The position numbers and the translations under genes were made by a program. 6,765 bases of DNA, taken from positions 1 through 6,765 of the forward strand of contig CALAKR010000405.1 in the NCBI GenBank assembly GCA_937923225.1, written 5' to 3'. The notes below the pieces were generated by a model that was not told the DNA's origin, ran no database searches, and saw nothing but the letters and a program-made list of their open reading frames with translations. Within the stretch, counting starts at the first letter, position 1. Each line of letters starts with the position of its first letter. Origin of the DNA: an uncultured Aquabacterium sp. GTDB lineage: Bacteria; Pseudomonadota; Gammaproteobacteria; Burkholderiales; Burkholderiaceae_C. Shown in pieces: positions 6,764 to 6,765 of the stretch.

Positions 6764-6765
6764 TG

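Noticed and set aside
1..6765. A new defence, mobile or biosynthetic system
   Set aside because: Every sizeable stretch is explained by recognisable housekeeping genes in a plausible order; no unexplained gene, repeat array or integration mark remains.

Overview
The window looks like ordinary chromosomal DNA of a GC-rich betaproteobacterium, most likely order Burkholderiales (Comamonadaceae or the Rubrivivax/Aquabacterium-like groups). This rests on protein flavour, on strong G/C third-position bias with long antisense shadow frames, and on gene order: an FmdB-like tail, DUF502, aspS, nudB, an EEP-family protein, then a cardiolipin synthase. I recall that order from Burkholderiales genomes; it was not searched here. 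No mobile element, tRNA, rRNA, CRISPR array or phage gene is visible.

Layout. On the + strand (1-1341) is the end of a cobalamin cluster: cobS, cut by the left edge, and a cobC-type histidine phosphatase whose start overlaps the cobS stop. On the - strand, reading from the right edge leftward, are the last 12 codons of a probable FmdB-family gene, a DUF502 membrane protein, aspS, nudB, a YbhP-like endonuclease/exonuclease/phosphatase protein and a ClsB-like cardiolipin synthase. The two blocks converge at about 1342-1418, with no convincing terminator between them.

How the genes fit together. CobS and CobC perform the last steps of nucleotide-loop assembly: joining alpha-ribazole (phosphate) to adenosylcobinamide-GDP and removing the 5'-phosphate. 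On the - strand, aspS is followed by a good intrinsic terminator, so nudB, ybhP-like and clsB probably form a separate or partly read-through unit. ybhP-like and clsB share a base at a TGATG junction and are the most clearly coupled pair; E. coli has the same pair (ybhP and ybhO/clsB).

I found no undescribed system. The points most worth a second look are AspRS residues that mark the non-discriminating type (implying Asn-tRNA made by transamidation), the double-hairpin spacer between aspS and nudB, and the coupled EEP-phospholipase D pair without an adjacent ybhN.
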